Positions 13,607 through 26,739 of a stretch of 64,000 bases of DNA are shown here, in pieces. The notes beneath the pieces were generated by a model. The model made no database searches. It was given only the letters and a program-made list of their open reading frames with translations, and was not told the origin of the DNA. This stretch comes from Pomphorhynchus laevis (taxonomy: Eukaryota > Acanthocephala > Palaeacanthocephala > Echinorhynchida > Pomphorhynchidae): positions 150,598-214,597 of the forward strand of contig WNNJ02000860.1 of the NCBI GenBank assembly GCA_012934845.2, in the 5' to 3' direction. A program made the translations under genes and the position numbers. Numbering within the stretch: position 1 is the first letter of the stretch; each line of letters begins with the position of its first letter.

Positions 13607-16600
13607 ATGGATATCGATAAACTTTTGGTAAGATCACGCCTAAATTATAATTTGATAATACAGTTTGTCTGCTAGTTACCCGAACAATTGGACCAACCGC
13701 TTGTGTTTCTTCCCACAATTACATCGAAAGTTCGGATTAATACAGCGGAGTTTAGAACAATCGAAGAAATTAATTCAGATTACGCGTCGAAGAGAGTTTG
13801 GATTCGTTCTAGAATACATACTAGTCGATGCACCGGTCCGTGACATATTGTTTTCGTTTCAGCTTTCTTTTTTACAATATAGGAAAGCAATGCTTCTTGG
13901 TTTTACGCAGTGGCACAGCTACCATACAGGCAATCTGTTCCGTAAATGATAAGTTTACAAAACCAATCATTCGTCAAATTGCAGGGTAATAATGTTTTAT
14001 AAAAATAATTTTAGATAATAATCTTACTGCTTTTAATTTTATTTTTTACATGTAAAAAATAATTGTTCAATTTTAATCGATAATTATTAATTTTTTATCA
14101 ATTTCTAATATATTGTTATCTTTTTATACAATTTTAAACTTTTATTTTAAAAAATGAAATTTGAAATATTTATATTAATATTTTTATATTTATATTTTCT
14201 TTTATAAACGTTTTCAAGTTTTATAAATCTTATATAATTAAAATATTAACCATAGATGCCTAAAGTGAAGTGCTCTCGCGGGTTAAGAAATTTTTCAATT
14301 TACCCATTAAGTCATCTACTCTTTTATTTTTTCTTATGGATCTGCCTTCATTTATTTGCAAGCAATTATCTTCTGTAAGCTGTGTATTGTACGCAGATGA
14401 TCTTGTCATAATGATGCCTAATGTAAGCTCGGCACAAAGTGCACTTAATCGCTTGAGAGACTATTGTGCTTGCAATCAGCTAGAGGTAAATATATCCAAA
14501 TCGAAAGTAATGAAGTTTAGGAAGGGTGGACGTCTTACTCGTAAAGACTATTTGATCTATGATGATATTCCCTCGGAGTTCCTCAATAGTTATAAATATT
14601 TGGGTATTTTGATGACTTCGCTATGGTCTTTTAAGAAACATTTAGAGTTAAAAGCGCCCAAGATTGCTTTAGCAACCTCGTATACTAATAACTTAAATGC
14701 GCTACCATTTAAGGAGGCCTTCGTTTTTTGACGTTATCTTTTTCCCATTATATCATACGGCATAACATCATTCTGGCCGGACTTATTGGCTATGAACTAT
14801 GATCAGATTGATAGTTGTAAATTAGATTCTTGTGGTGCATCCTTGGCATTTCTGTAAAGACGTTATCCACAGTAGTCGCAGCCTTATCGAGAATAAACTT
14901 ATGCGGTATGCAGCTAAAAAATTCTTTTAGACTTCCTCAAACTGTAGAATTTTTAAGAAATAACAACATTTTTCAGAAAAAACTATTACGGGTAAACCCT
15001 GAATATTTTATAATGCTGGCGTATACACAATATAAATGGATGAATGCAAGAGCTTTTAAACGACCATAAATTTAACGGGCGTCTGTTAATGGATACCGTG
15101 ATAACATCTGGAGAATTAAGTTATCCTGCCATCTTAAAAGCCCGAACTGTGTTTGTAGGTACTGTGATCGTAGCTGGTAATTCTTACTTCACATATTTGT
15201 TTGTCTATATCTCGTAAACGTTCCCTTGAGTTATTTAGATAAGTTAGGTAAGTCTATGCTTTGAACACCGTCGATGCTTTACAACACTGCAGAGAAACCG
15301 TATCGATAAAGAATTAAAACTGGTTGTCAAGCATTTTGGTAAAACATAATGCTGCGCCTACAATTAGAGAGAATATATTTTTTTTAAAATTAATGTATTT
15401 TAATTTTTATTCTTTTTCTGTTTTGCCCCAAACCGAGAGGTATAGTGGGTTTAATAACACTCTTAATTCTTATTATATTATTATATTAATTATATTATTA
15501 TAATATATTTATTATATTATTATATTATTATACAAAATATATGTAATTAATATAAATATATTATATGATGTCTTAATATTCAACTAATTTAGAGTTCACC
15601 TGCAAAGATAATTAACATGAAATATTTATAATGTTTTTATATTAACAGTTCAATTTATTTAGCTTTCATCTGTAAATTAAATAAAAGAACATTAAATTGC
15701 ACTTAATTGTGAAATAAGTCAAACCGTGAACTCAAACTTTACTTTCATTATAATTTTTAAAAAAGGATTCAACAAATAGATATTGCCGCTAAATACTGGG
15801 AGCGATTCTGACTTTTAAGAACTACAGGAACCCTAATTGATGTAATTTGTACTTATTTTCAAATCAGTTGGAAATTGTTTCTGTTATTGATTTTTCCCGT
15901 CTAGTTGCACTTGCTCATTCGTTTGAACGTTGATAATACATAGGGATTACATAGTGTCATTTTACTCCAGCATATACGCAGTTTTTGATAAGTGCATGCA
16001 GAAAAACATTTACGAGTTCAATTGCTATAGAATCAGGAAACATGTATGTCTGATTATCGTAAGGTCAAATTTTAAAGAGCAGAAATTTAATCGAATTCCC
16101 CCAGTTTTGCTTAATGGGATTAGTCTGCATGCTATTAATGCCCTCAATGATGTTTTAGATACCTCGTGAATAGATTAGAACTTTGCGAAACAAGACAAGG
16201 ATTTTCAGCTAAACGTCGTGAATTAGAAACAAATACATTTAGCATCGGGTTCCACTCTCTTGCATCTAGTCATGATGGCTCTGCAGCGCTTCTTATTTTC
16301 CCTGCATTTAAGATTATTGTTTGGGCATTAATTGACTTAGCATGCTATTAATGCTATTACATTATTATATTAATAACACTTTTGATTAAAATAATCAAAA
16401 GTGTTAATCAAAAATAATTAAAATAATCAAAAATAATAAAATAGTATTTTTTGTCTTACGAATTAATTATGATTTGAATAATTAATTTGATTTTTTATTT
16501 CTGTTCAACTCGGTTGTTTTATCTGTTAGATAAAACAACCCTTTTAGATCTTAACAGAATTGCACGAAGTGATTAAATTATTCAGATTCTTGGGACTAAT

Positions 16601-19600
16601 GATTTAGTGTATCTCTGACATCAAAAATAAATAGTCGCCTCGCCTTATTTGATAAATAATTTTACGGTGAAGTTTCTATTGCTTGTAAAGTTTTTTATTA
16701 ATAGTAAAGTTTTTACAAATAAGTTTTTATTTGGTTTTATTCATTGTCAAACGAATACATTTCTTAAGAAACTCGTAGATTTTGCAGTTACTGTTTAAAC
16801 TGATTAACCAAAAGTTTTTATTTGGTTTTATTCATTTATAAAGGGTTTTATTTGTTTTTTTATTTTTTTTTATTTTTTATTGTTTTTTTTTCTTTTTTTT
16901 TCTTTTGTTTTATTCATTGTAATTTAATTTTGCTGTCAAACGAATAAATTTCTAAAGAAACTCGTAGATTTTGCTGTAAATAACTGATTAACCAAAAGTT
17001 ATTTGTACTTTTATCATAATAAGTTAATAATTAATTAAAATTTATTCTAATTTAATGCTGCACTGTTTAGAAATTACATAAAGGAATTAACTTAGATTTA
17101 CCGTTTGGAAGTTTTGTAAGCGCTAGAAAAATAATTTAAAATATATAATCTAGAATTATTAATATCATCTATTTTTTTTATTTTTTGTAATAATTCTGTA
17201 ATCATTTTAGTCCATTTTCTTGAATAAAGAAATTGAGTTTATTAGTTTAATAAAAATAAGTTTTTGATGTAAAAATAAACTTTTTAAACTTTTGTTTGTA
17301 AATGTACTATTTTAGTGCATACTATTTTATTTATAGCTTTGTTTATAATGGATTTAAATTTTTAGAATTTCGAAAGAAAGTGTTGTCGATGTATGCGCAC
17401 TTGTCTCAAATGCTCCTAAGCCTGTTGGAAGCTGTACAAAGAAAGATATTGAGCTGCAGATTGAAAGGGTTTGTTATGCAAGTTAATAAATACTTGTAAT
17501 TTGGGTTGATTTAGATAATTGTAATTAGTCAAGCACAATGTCCATTACCTATTCAAATTGAGGACTGTATGAGATCTGATATAGATAGCGTGAGTTTTGT
17601 CTCTTTATTTGTTTTAAAAATTTTTAAATTTGAAAGCCATCTTTGAACTTTATTAAATATTAAATTGTATGAGATGATAAGCATTTCTTTTATATCCAGA
17701 TATATTTTAAATTCATACAAATGTATATTTTTGTAATTTAATATTTGACTTTATTAACAAATATTCAATAATAATTATTCAAATATATAATATATTTGAT
17801 CTAATTTTAAATATTAATATATTATCATATATATTAATCAATAATATAATAATATATTTTGAATTATAATATAGTTTAAAATATAATTGCATTTTGTAAT
17901 TTACAAAATTTGTTGAATTTAATCGAATTTAAAAGATATTCAATTAAAAAAATATTATTATAATATTGTAATATATTTTTGATCAATTGATTATAGATCA
18001 ATTGATCTATTGATCTATTATATTCTTTAGCGATGAATCAAAACGATTAAATACAAAATATTATTAAAATATTTAATAAATATTAAATACAAAACGATTA
18101 AATACAAGATCGGTTTATAATTTATAATTTTAAAAATAAATCAACTGATCAACTGATAATAGATTACTGATATAATAGATCACTAGCAACGACTACTAAT
18201 TACTTTAAATCTATTTCTTAATTTTTGTTGAAAGTAAAAACCTTGGCTTAACTTTTGGGTTTCTAATAAAATCCCATAATGCGTGTTTTTAATTTTGTTC
18301 TCCAATTGTTACTGCGTTGTATAGGAAAAGGGACAAGTTCACGTGAACCAGGATAATCGGCTAGACAACAGAGTGATTGATTTGAGAACCCACACTAATC
18401 AAGCGATTTTTAAAGTCGAAGCTGGTATTACCAGATTCTTCAGAGAAGAATTATCAAAGCTCGGATTTATCGAAATTCATACGCCAAAGCTTATTTCCGG
18501 TTACCTTATCTAAATTTTGAGTTTTTTAAACATTTTGTTCTATTTTGTAGTTGCTTCCGAGGGAGGAGCTAATGTTTTTAAGGTTACCTACTTTGATAGG
18601 GATGCATACCTGGCTCAAAGCCCTCAGTTGTATAAACAAATGGCAATTGCATCCGACTTTGAACGAGTCTATACTGTAGGCAGTGGTAAGTTTACACATT
18701 GTCGAATTTTACAGTTTTCGTCTTTTAAGAATCATTAACAAACTGCATATTTACGAAAACTGAATCTTTTTATGAAATAAAATATTTTTATTTTTTTTGT
18801 TTTTTTTTTATTTCTGCAAATTTGATTTTTTATATTGAAACCTATTTTTGTAATAAAACCTATTTTATTTAACTTAAATTATAGTAATGACTTATTAAAC
18901 AACTAAATCAAGTAACTAAATAAAGAAACGGCTAATTCACACAAATATACTTTTTGATGTTTTTTAATTTATAATTACAAATAATTGTATTTGATTGCAT
19001 CTGTGAGCTGAAATTTTTTTCTGATTGTGGCACGATACTATCCACACACGTATTGATCTTATTTTTGATACAGCAGGACGCTACTAATCAGTCTGGGTGG
19101 GTCTCATCAGCTGCTGACCCAGACCTACATTTCACGTTTCGACCCTTATTATCTGCTTACTCCGTACCTTGATGATGATCGGATTTGAACTCGGGACGTC
19201 TGCCCTGAGTTCAAATCACGATACAGACGATTCGAATCACGATACAGACGTCCTGAGTTCAAATCCGATCAGCATCAGTCAACGGAGAAAGCAGATAATA
19301 AGGGTCGAAACGTGAAATGTAGGTCTGGGTCAGCAGCTGATGAGACCCACCTAGACTGATTAGTAGCGTCCTGCTGTATCAAAAATAAGATCAATACGTG
19401 TGAGGATAATATCGTGCCACAATCGGAAAAATTACAAATAATAAATAATTTTTCAAAAATACAATTTTTATGTTTTTGATTGTCAAACATTTTGGTTTTT
19501 CAACGATAATTCTAATTCTCGGAACATTTTTCGATTAAAGGAGCTTGTCACTGTTAACTTACTATTGTCGTCCGTTTATTTGACAGAACTAGTGATTTTT

Positions 19601-22600
19601 ATGTTTAATCAAAAATAATTTTGTTGCAAAAGTTATTTTATTATTTAATTTAACTTGTGTCGTACAAAAATAAAATTGGCACTGTCCCATCTATTACGAA
19701 TGAGCTTAAAAGATATCGACAGAATGCAACAAAGTTATAGAGGATGATTACTTATTTTATACATTATGTTTATATTTTGAAAGTTATGTATCTCGCCTTT
19801 ATGCTTAATTTTAGTTTTTCGAGCTGAGGACTCTAACACTCACCGTCATCTAACCGAATTTATTGGATTGGATGCTGAAATGGCTTTTAAATACCATTAC
19901 CACGAAGCTCTAGAAGTATACGGCCAATTGTTTATTAACATATTTAAACGCACACAGGAGACGTACGTGTCTACTAATTTTGATGTCATTTTATCATAAC
20001 CCTTGATTTTTATTTTCACGTACATAAATGTGGTAATCATATGGTTATCATTTTAATGCATCGTCTCACTAACTAATTTGTTATTTTGGTAATAATAAGG
20101 AAAATGAATAAGGAAAATGTTGGTATTATACAAATCGATTTCGTTAACTTTGAACTTAAGGAATTTCCATATTTAGATTCATGCGCAGAATTTTTTGCAG
20201 ATTAGAATCTAATCTGGAATTTTCCTAAATTTTGTGCACTTTTGAAGTTGTTCTATTTTATTGTTTCTAATACTTTAATATATTAAAAATAAAAACTAGT
20301 TATGAGTTATATTTAATAATAAATATTAGTTATAAGTTAGTTCTAATGTATTAGTTATATATTATTTAATGTTATATAGTATAATTTTTTTATTATATTA
20401 GTTACATTATATGTATAATACTTTAATTATTAATGTATTCATTGCAATAATTATTAAAGTATTATTTATAATACTTTAATATTTAAAAAATATTATTAAA
20501 TATTAAAAAATATTATTAAATTTATATTTTCCTAAATTTGTGCACTTTTGAAGTTGTTCTATTTTATTGTGTATAATACTTTAATATATTAAAAATAAAA
20601 ACTAGTTATGAGTTATATTTAATAATAAATATTAGTTATAAGTTAGTTATAATGTATCAGTTATATATTATTTAATGTTATATAGTATAATTTTATTATT
20701 ATATTAGTTACATTATATGTATAATACTTTAATTATTAATGTATTCATTGCAATAATTATTAAAGTATTATTTTTAATATTTTAATATATTAAAACCTAA
20801 ATATTACTTAAGTTTTTCTAATTATCAGTATTATGTCTAACATTTTAATCTCCCTTTTACTAAAAATGGTCAGTCACTGTTTGTATCTGGCTTGGTTTTA
20901 TCATTATAGCATTAAACAATGACAGCATACTCATTTTGTTATCAAGGCGTTTAATCATGTATCTTCTTTTGAAATGATTAATTTGAATGTTTTCTAAAAA
21001 TCCAACATTTTATAAACAGCGAACAAGCTTTGATTCTCATGCAAAAAAATCTGGTATATCTACACATATTGCTTTGCCTTTTACTTGCAAAATTTAGTAT
21101 TTAGTATCTGTAAGTACTTGAACTCAGACACGTACAAAAATATGTATTATCAAATTTATCTTCTCAAATAATAATCTAATTTGACAGATTAATAATAATC
21201 AAAATAATTTAATTAATTATAACAAGTTAATTTAAAAATTAGAAAATTTTCTATTTCTACTTTTTAGCTTTTCAAAGGAGATTGCAATAATTAAAGAACA
21301 GTTTCCTGCAGAACCATTCGAATTTGTTGAACCCGCGTATAAATTTAATTGTTTTTATTGCTTTTACGTTTAAATGCTATTTTAGTATTCGATTGACATA
21401 TGATGAAGGTATCAAGATGCTCAAAGCAAACGGTGTTGAAATTGAATACGGAGATGACCTTTCTACAACTAACGAAAGATTTCTTGGAAAGCTAGTTAAA
21501 ATGCAGGTGGGCTTGAATTATACCAAAGTGTGCATCGATATATTTGCTTTTAGTACGGAACTGACTTTTTCATTCTGGATAAGTATCCATTAAGTTTGCG
21601 TCCATTCTATACAATGCCAGATGCGGAAAATCCGGTAATTTAATCGTATTTTTTATTACGAGTAATTTAATCGTATCTAATACCGTATTTTAATACGATG
21701 ATCATATGAAGCAGACGATCATCTATTAGACAAATTATGTATTAGTATTGAAGATCCTATAAAATGACATATAAAAAACAAATTCTTGTCTGGTGTCTGA
21801 ATATTTTTAACGAATTCTTATGTAATTTTTACATTTAAATTTGAAAATCATTTTGGTTTATCTCAATCATGTCTAATTTTCTCACTCTCCTTATGTCAAA
21901 TTTTACTGTATTAGATGCTTTGCTCAATTAAATATTTTCAATGTGTTGGTATTATGAAGATCCTTTCTGTGAAATTATATTTTATTGATTCAAAGGAAAA
22001 ATTTACAATGTGAAGGATTAAAGCGACTTAATAGAGACTTCGAAAAAAGTTTACACGAATACCGTTCTATAAAAGATTCTTCTCTTTCATCGGGAAGTCG
22101 GCAGCTTTGCAGAATTCCTTTGGAGGTTTAAGTCACGTACTAGATCATTCAACTCTATATGAAAGAACAATTTAGGTGTAGTTTCAACTGAAAATTTTAC
22201 AGGTCGGCATCTTTAAGTGATATATCTTCTTCGTTTGAGGATAAACTTAGTTGAGGTAAGACACTGAAGTAAGGAGAAGGTAGCTCTTTGCTGTGTGGAA
22301 CCGGTATATTTGATGAATCAATATTAGAATATATAAGCTTCAATCCACAGGTCCTATTCTTCAACCCACATTTCTATTGTCAATTTGATGAAAAGCTTTA
22401 CTTGCACTAATTTTTAATATACATTCAAAGCTGTTTAGTTAAAATCTTGATCTGACGTATTTCATATTATATACTGAATCGCTGACCTGCACTCATTTGA
22501 GCTTTTGATGTGATTTTTTGAACATAATAAGATATTATCATTAATACGGATTTATTAAAATTCAACAGCCCCAAGGGATCTAGCACCCGTCGACAAATTT

Positions 22601-24910
22601 AATGGAATCTGAAGTAAGTTGTGATACGCTCTTAAGCATATACTGGGTAGTTAAATCATTGAGATCATTTTAGCCATTGATTATGTGTATGGCGTCATAT
22701 TCACTGAATTCAGTAAGCATTGATATCCACTGAAGTGAATCAACACTAGATAGTTCCGCGGTTTTGTTGTACGACATACAACAGGTTCGGAAATGTCTAG
22801 TCGAAATATATTTCTAATGATATGTATCGCATATTCTAATGATTTATTCAATTATAATTAAGTCAATCATTAAATGACAAATTTATAATTCAATCAATCA
22901 TTAAATGACAAATTAATCATTAACTTAAATATAAATATAAATTTATAATTATTAATTATAATTATAATTAATTACATAATTAAATATATTTATAATTATG
23001 ACATATTAATCATTATCTGTTATTTAAATTTTTTTACTAAATTGGTTTTATTTACGATTACAAGGTTTATTTTTTGTTTAAGTGTTATGGTTTTATTAAT
23101 AAATTTATTATAAACAAATCAATTAATTTATTAATTTATACATTAATTATTTCTAAATTCTTTTTGCTCATTTAGTAGATACATTTCTAATTAGTAACAG
23201 ATTGTAAAAACGTTATTTGAACACGTTGGTTTTAGATACTTTCTAATTCGTACGACATGTTCATGCGGGGAGAGGAAATTATATCTGGAGCACAACGTAT
23301 ACACGACAGTGATATGCTTAAAAGCCAAATAAACCATCACGGAATAGGTACCATTTTTATGAATTGTGGACCTCTATATATCTTTTTCTCCAATAATACT
23401 TTTACTTTAAGCAATTGCTTAAATTCCTTAAAGTGAATTTTGAAATTTTTAGAGATTTTTGCTTAAAGATTAAATCATTTCTAATTGAAATCAAATAACA
23501 ATTTATGATTTGAAAATGTTCTTAATAATCGTAAATTAAATTTATACTTCAATATCTAAGATGTTTATTAGGTCTGCTTTTATATCTTTTGTTTAGATCC
23601 TGAAAAGATAAAAGACTACATTGAGGCATTTAGATATGGATGCAGTCCTCATGCTGGAATTGGAGTTGGTGAGCTGTATTAAATTCTTAACATTATATTA
23701 TTTAAAGTAAAGAATCAGTAGACTGATGTTTTAGATTTTAGCCTAAATTCCGTATACTAGATAATATGTTTTTATAATCAAATTTGGAATGCGGACGGAC
23801 TTTAACACCGTTGATAAAATTTATTAAATAATAAAATATAATTTGTTAAATATAAACTTCATAATTGATTGAATGGTTGATTAAAGAATAAATTAATATT
23901 AATTATATTAATATTATTAATATAAATTAATATTAATTAATATTAATTATTATATTAATATTAATAGGAACAAGACTCAATAACTATTATTTGACTGTAT
24001 TCTTAAATGTTTATTTTTTGGAAACAAATATTTATTATTATATTATATTATTATTTATAAATTAATAAATAATATTGTAGTCAACAAATGCCAATAGTGG
24101 TCTGGCCGTGAAATTGATTAAAGCCTCTACTTAATATAAATATAATAATGAATACTTGATGATAATTTCGGTTTACTTAAAATAATTAGGGTTAATAATA
24201 AAAATAAAAGTTTTTTATAATTAAAAAATTAATTATTTCGATTACAATTAAAGTTTATTATGTTAAAGTTTTTATTATTAATTAATAATTATTATTTAAA
24301 TTATTTTTTATAGATTAAATATATTTGTAAAGATAAAGATAATCTTTAGTGATAAAATAATAATAATTTAACAAATAAATATTTTGTGTAATAATAAACT
24401 CTATATTTTAGTATGATTCAGGCGAATAACGTCTGCCGTGTAATGAATTAAATATTACTTTTTAACATTAATCGGGTTATAATTACAAGTTAAAAATAGA
24501 CATGAAGATATGTTAGCTACTAACTTAGAGATATTTATATTGTCTTTTGACTAATGCATTGCTTTAGATATTTTCAGCTTAACATATGACAAGTCGTATG
24601 TCGTTTGTAACCTATGTTGATGGTATTTTATGTCGTTTGTATTTTATATGAAAACAGTATGATAAGAAACTATAAGACATTGAAGAATACTTTGCCAGTT
24701 GCAATTAATTTATGTTAATTGATTAATCCTCGTAATTTAAAGTGAAATGACTTTTAACAAATCGAATATATTTTTGTTGTCTTAAATAACCTGATCGTAG
24801 CCTTTCTTTTGCTTTTAGGAATGGAACGCGTAGTAATGCTATTCCTTGGATTGAATAATGTTCGAAAGACTTCACTGTTCCCGCGTGATCCGAAAAGATT
24901 AACACCCTAG
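13607..24910 (+). CDS. DARS1: Aspartyl-tRNA synthetase, cytosolic (14 exons)
   Basis: Class II synthetase that joins aspartate to tRNA-Asp in the cytosol. Exons: 13607-13627, 13676-13835, 13883-13985, 17366-17468, 17515-17589, 18325-18499, 18551-18685, 19815-19962, 21268-21336, 21386-21506, 21554-21634, 23236-23347, 23597-23668, 24819-24910. Every join is GT-AG and keeps phase, giving 488 codons (human DARS1 has 501). The N-terminal OB-fold has [11 protein letters not shown] and GKQCFLVLR. Class II motifs follow: the motif 1 region near [20 protein letters not shown], then SEGGANVF and [12 protein letters not shown], motif 2 [16 protein letters not shown], and motif 3 [18 protein letters not shown], ending [10 protein letters not shown]. 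The N-terminus is shorter than in human; the 21-base first exon (MDIDKLL) is the least certain part. Introns range from 46 bp to 3.4 kb; the large ones carry transposon debris. Confidence 0.95.
14260..15350 (+). mobile_element. LINE reverse transcriptase and C-terminal fragment in DARS1 intron 3
   Basis: Frames at 14270-14731 and 14830-15069 hold part of a non-LTR retrotransposon: [13 protein letters not shown] (catalytic YADD), [19 protein letters not shown], then [10 protein letters not shown], the thumb region of the LINE polymerase. Further on (15100-15200) a stretch containing CRYC and later residues resembles the cysteine-rich end of such proteins but is broken. Several frame breaks are present. 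The copy is in the same sense as the host gene and must be spliced out. Clade not determined. Confidence 0.7.
15351..17365. other. rest of DARS1 intron 3
   Basis: AT-rich intron sequence with no recognised gene. Open frames at 15930-16351 have no recognisable content. Two exact short hairpins lie here: 14-bp arms with a 3-base loop at 16375-16405, and 13-bp arms with a 3-base loop at 16512-16540. Around 16680-17000 two similar stretches (AAACTCGTAGATTTTGC... AACCAAAAGTT) form an imperfect direct repeat of about 190 bp. Confidence 0.4.
19013..19432. repeat. head-to-head pair of SINE-like repeats in a DARS1 intron
   Basis: Two copies of a roughly 150-200 bp repeat face each other: 19013-19160 reads as the reverse complement of 19268-19432. 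In the right arm the order is GAGTTCAAATCC (resembling a tRNA promoter B box), then GGTCGAAACGTGAAATGTAGG, a GACCC/GGGTC palindrome, CGTCCTGCTGTATC, and the end ATCGTGCCACAATC. The same family is paired in the same head-to-head way at 41575-42125. The tRNA relation is a suggestion from the B-box-like word only; no A box was convincing. Confidence 0.6.
20224..20835. repeat. tandem duplication of about 306 bp in a DARS1 intron
   Basis: The stretch starting CCTAAATTTTGTGCAC at 20224 recurs from 20531 and continues nearly unchanged for about 250 bases, through AAAACTAGTTATGAGTTA and TAATGTATTCATTGCAA. It is a simple, fairly recent direct duplication inside the intron between exons 8 and 9. No coding is seen in it. 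Confidence 0.7.
21973..22131 (+). other. orphan exon-like ORF inside a DARS1 intron
   Basis: In the 1.6-kb intron 21635-23235 a 52-codon open frame has strong coding character: [20 protein letters not shown], then [17 protein letters not shown] and a stop. A possible acceptor AG lies at 21995 or earlier, and a GT follows at 22126 before the stop, so it could be an internal exon. Human DARS1 has no counterpart at this place and the flanking exons join in phase without it. It may be an exon of a nested gene, an alternative exon, or a pseudogene scrap. I do not recognise the family. Confidence 0.3.
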
Positions 24911-25735
24911 ACACTTTACAAATAACTGTCAGCCTTGTGTACTAGTTGAATAAAAAACTTTCAAAATGTTAAAAAATATTATTATTGCTTTTGCACAAAA
25001 ATTTATCATCCACTAAAAGTTACCGCATTATTATTTGCTAACGAAAACTGAAGATTTCTTTTTTTGTCATTTATAAAAGTAAAGCAAATGTACAAATATA
25101 TAATTATATGATTGGGCTTCCGTATACAAAAGAGTTTTTGAAGAATTTTAATTATTTCTAATCAAAACATGAGTATCAGAACTTTTAAAAACACCTGCGT
25201 ATATGCAATTCCAGTACATGAATGCTCAATCTACCACACGCCCAATTATGTGTCGTGCATCCGTACACAATTAACATAATAAATACTGATCTGTTCAGTT
25301 GCTTTGCTATGCCGAAGGAGACTATCGCGTTTGTAATCCTTGAAAAATTTATTTTTCTAAGTACGACACACAATACTACAAGAAATATTCCCAGAAACCA
25401 ACTTTATTGATTCCTATTGTCTATATATTTTTTATTTTGTCGTAACTTCTTGTTATTGCCTAAGGCAGACTTGGATATATTACGGACCATATTCGGCTTT
25501 TTCTCGTTTGCCCGCGTAATGCCAATCACGAATATTATGTTTTGCTTGATATTATATATTATCATATTATAATATTATTGAATATAATATTATATTATTG
25601 TAATATTATATTATTGTTATATTATTGTAATATTATTGTAATGTTATTGTAATATTATATTATTAATATTACTGTGTTGCAAATTCTGAAAGTTGCGTTG
25701 CGATATGTTTACACAGGTCGCTATATTGAAATATT
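24911..25735. other. intergenic region after DARS1
   Basis: No gene, RNA or transposon was recognised. Open frames at 25185-25410 on both strands have no identifiable content. A run of TAATATTA repeats lies around 25550-25680. Confidence 0.4.
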
Positions 25736-26252
25736 AGAATTTGAATCCTCAATTCACGAATAAACACGAGGATAAATATATAAATCCATCTGAGAGAGAG
25801 CATTCAAGTGTGCGTGATTCATTGCTAACAAAACTGAAAAGACAACAAAGATTTTTTCAACACCAGAGAAGCAGTGGTAAGGATAAGCTATGTCTTTCGC
25901 ATACAAGGGCAGGAGAAATTAAAGTATTTTTGAATGGAAAGTTGATTTTATGAGTGCTCATCGAACTTGGTTGCAATGATGTATCCGGAAAAACTCTTTT
26001 GAGAACGTCTCACTCTTACAGCACAATGTTACGAGGCGGTTGAGGATATCTCTAAAAACTCGGAGCTTCAGCTAAAGAACTGAGCTGCAGACTTTTTCTC
26101 TGAATTTGATTTAAAGTTGTGATGTGCTTGAAACCGCTAAGCTTATCATCTTCTTACTTGAAATAACTGAAGACTTTCAAATTACGAAGAAGCTGGCATC
26201 CATGCAATTAATGACAACTACCGTTAATGACCTTTTCAAAGCGATAAAATAA
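25736..26252 (+). CDS. exon-like pieces of an unrecognised gene
   Basis: Three stretches look like exons. First, 25741 to about 25876 reads NPQFTNKHEDKYINPSE, then SLLTKLKRQQRFFQHQRSSG, followed by a good donor GTAAGG; the frame also stays open to 25953. Second, about 26009-26082 reads LTLTAQCYEAVEDISKN, then SELQLK. Third, 26117-26252, after an AG, reads CDVLETAKLIIFLLEITEDF, then QITKKLASMQLMTTTVNDL, ending in a stop. The last piece has a heptad-like hydrophobic pattern. The parts would make a small basic protein. I do not recognise it, and the exon limits are guesses from splice signals. Confidence 0.3.
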
Positions 26253-26390
26253 TATTTGTGCAGTCAGGACTGAAATGTAATAATCTGGCTAGTGTCCAGA
26301 TTTAACTTTACAAAAATATTTGTACAGTTAGGACTGAAATGGCTTAATCTGGCTAGTGTCCAAATGTTCAAAGCTCCCGCGTGCGGGAAC
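26251..26390. repeat. short tandem duplication
   Basis: The sequence ATATTTGTGCAGTCAGGACT, followed by GAAATG and ATCTGGCTAGTGTCC, occurs twice in a row with a period of roughly 63 bases and a few differences. It directly follows the stop codon of the last exon-like piece. Confidence 0.6.
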
Positions 26391-26739
26391 TTCTAACATC
26401 TATAAGCATCTACTGCTACCATGCAGGCGTATCCTGATAATAAACATTTTCATCTGATGAAAATGTTTACAGAAAAATCAATAAAGTGTTATCTAAATCA
26501 AATTAAAACATTAAACTAAAATAATAATAAAAAAGTCAGTTAATAGCTGATAATTATCAACTATAAAGGCTTACCTTTTATGCTTTAATTTGTTTAAGAT
26601 GCCATTTTAGCTTGATACGGTACAAGTCACGTATCTAAAATTCATAATAAAACATTCAATAATTTTTTTAATTTTAAATATTCAAATTATACGTTTAAAA
26701 ATAAATTATTATTATATTTTTGACAACAAAAAGAGCTTG

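Noticed and set aside
15930-16351. Two plus-strand ORFs of 61-79 codons in DARS1 intron 3
   Set aside because: No family likeness; they overlap no conserved feature and are likely chance or decayed repeat.
19268-19432. Possible hammerhead in the SINE-like repeat
   Set aside because: CAGCAG-CTGATGA and GCGTC-CTGCTG would pair as stem I around a cut site, but no GAAA and no stem II occur between them in any of the copies. The GGTCGAAAC word lies upstream instead and gives no valid permuted fold.
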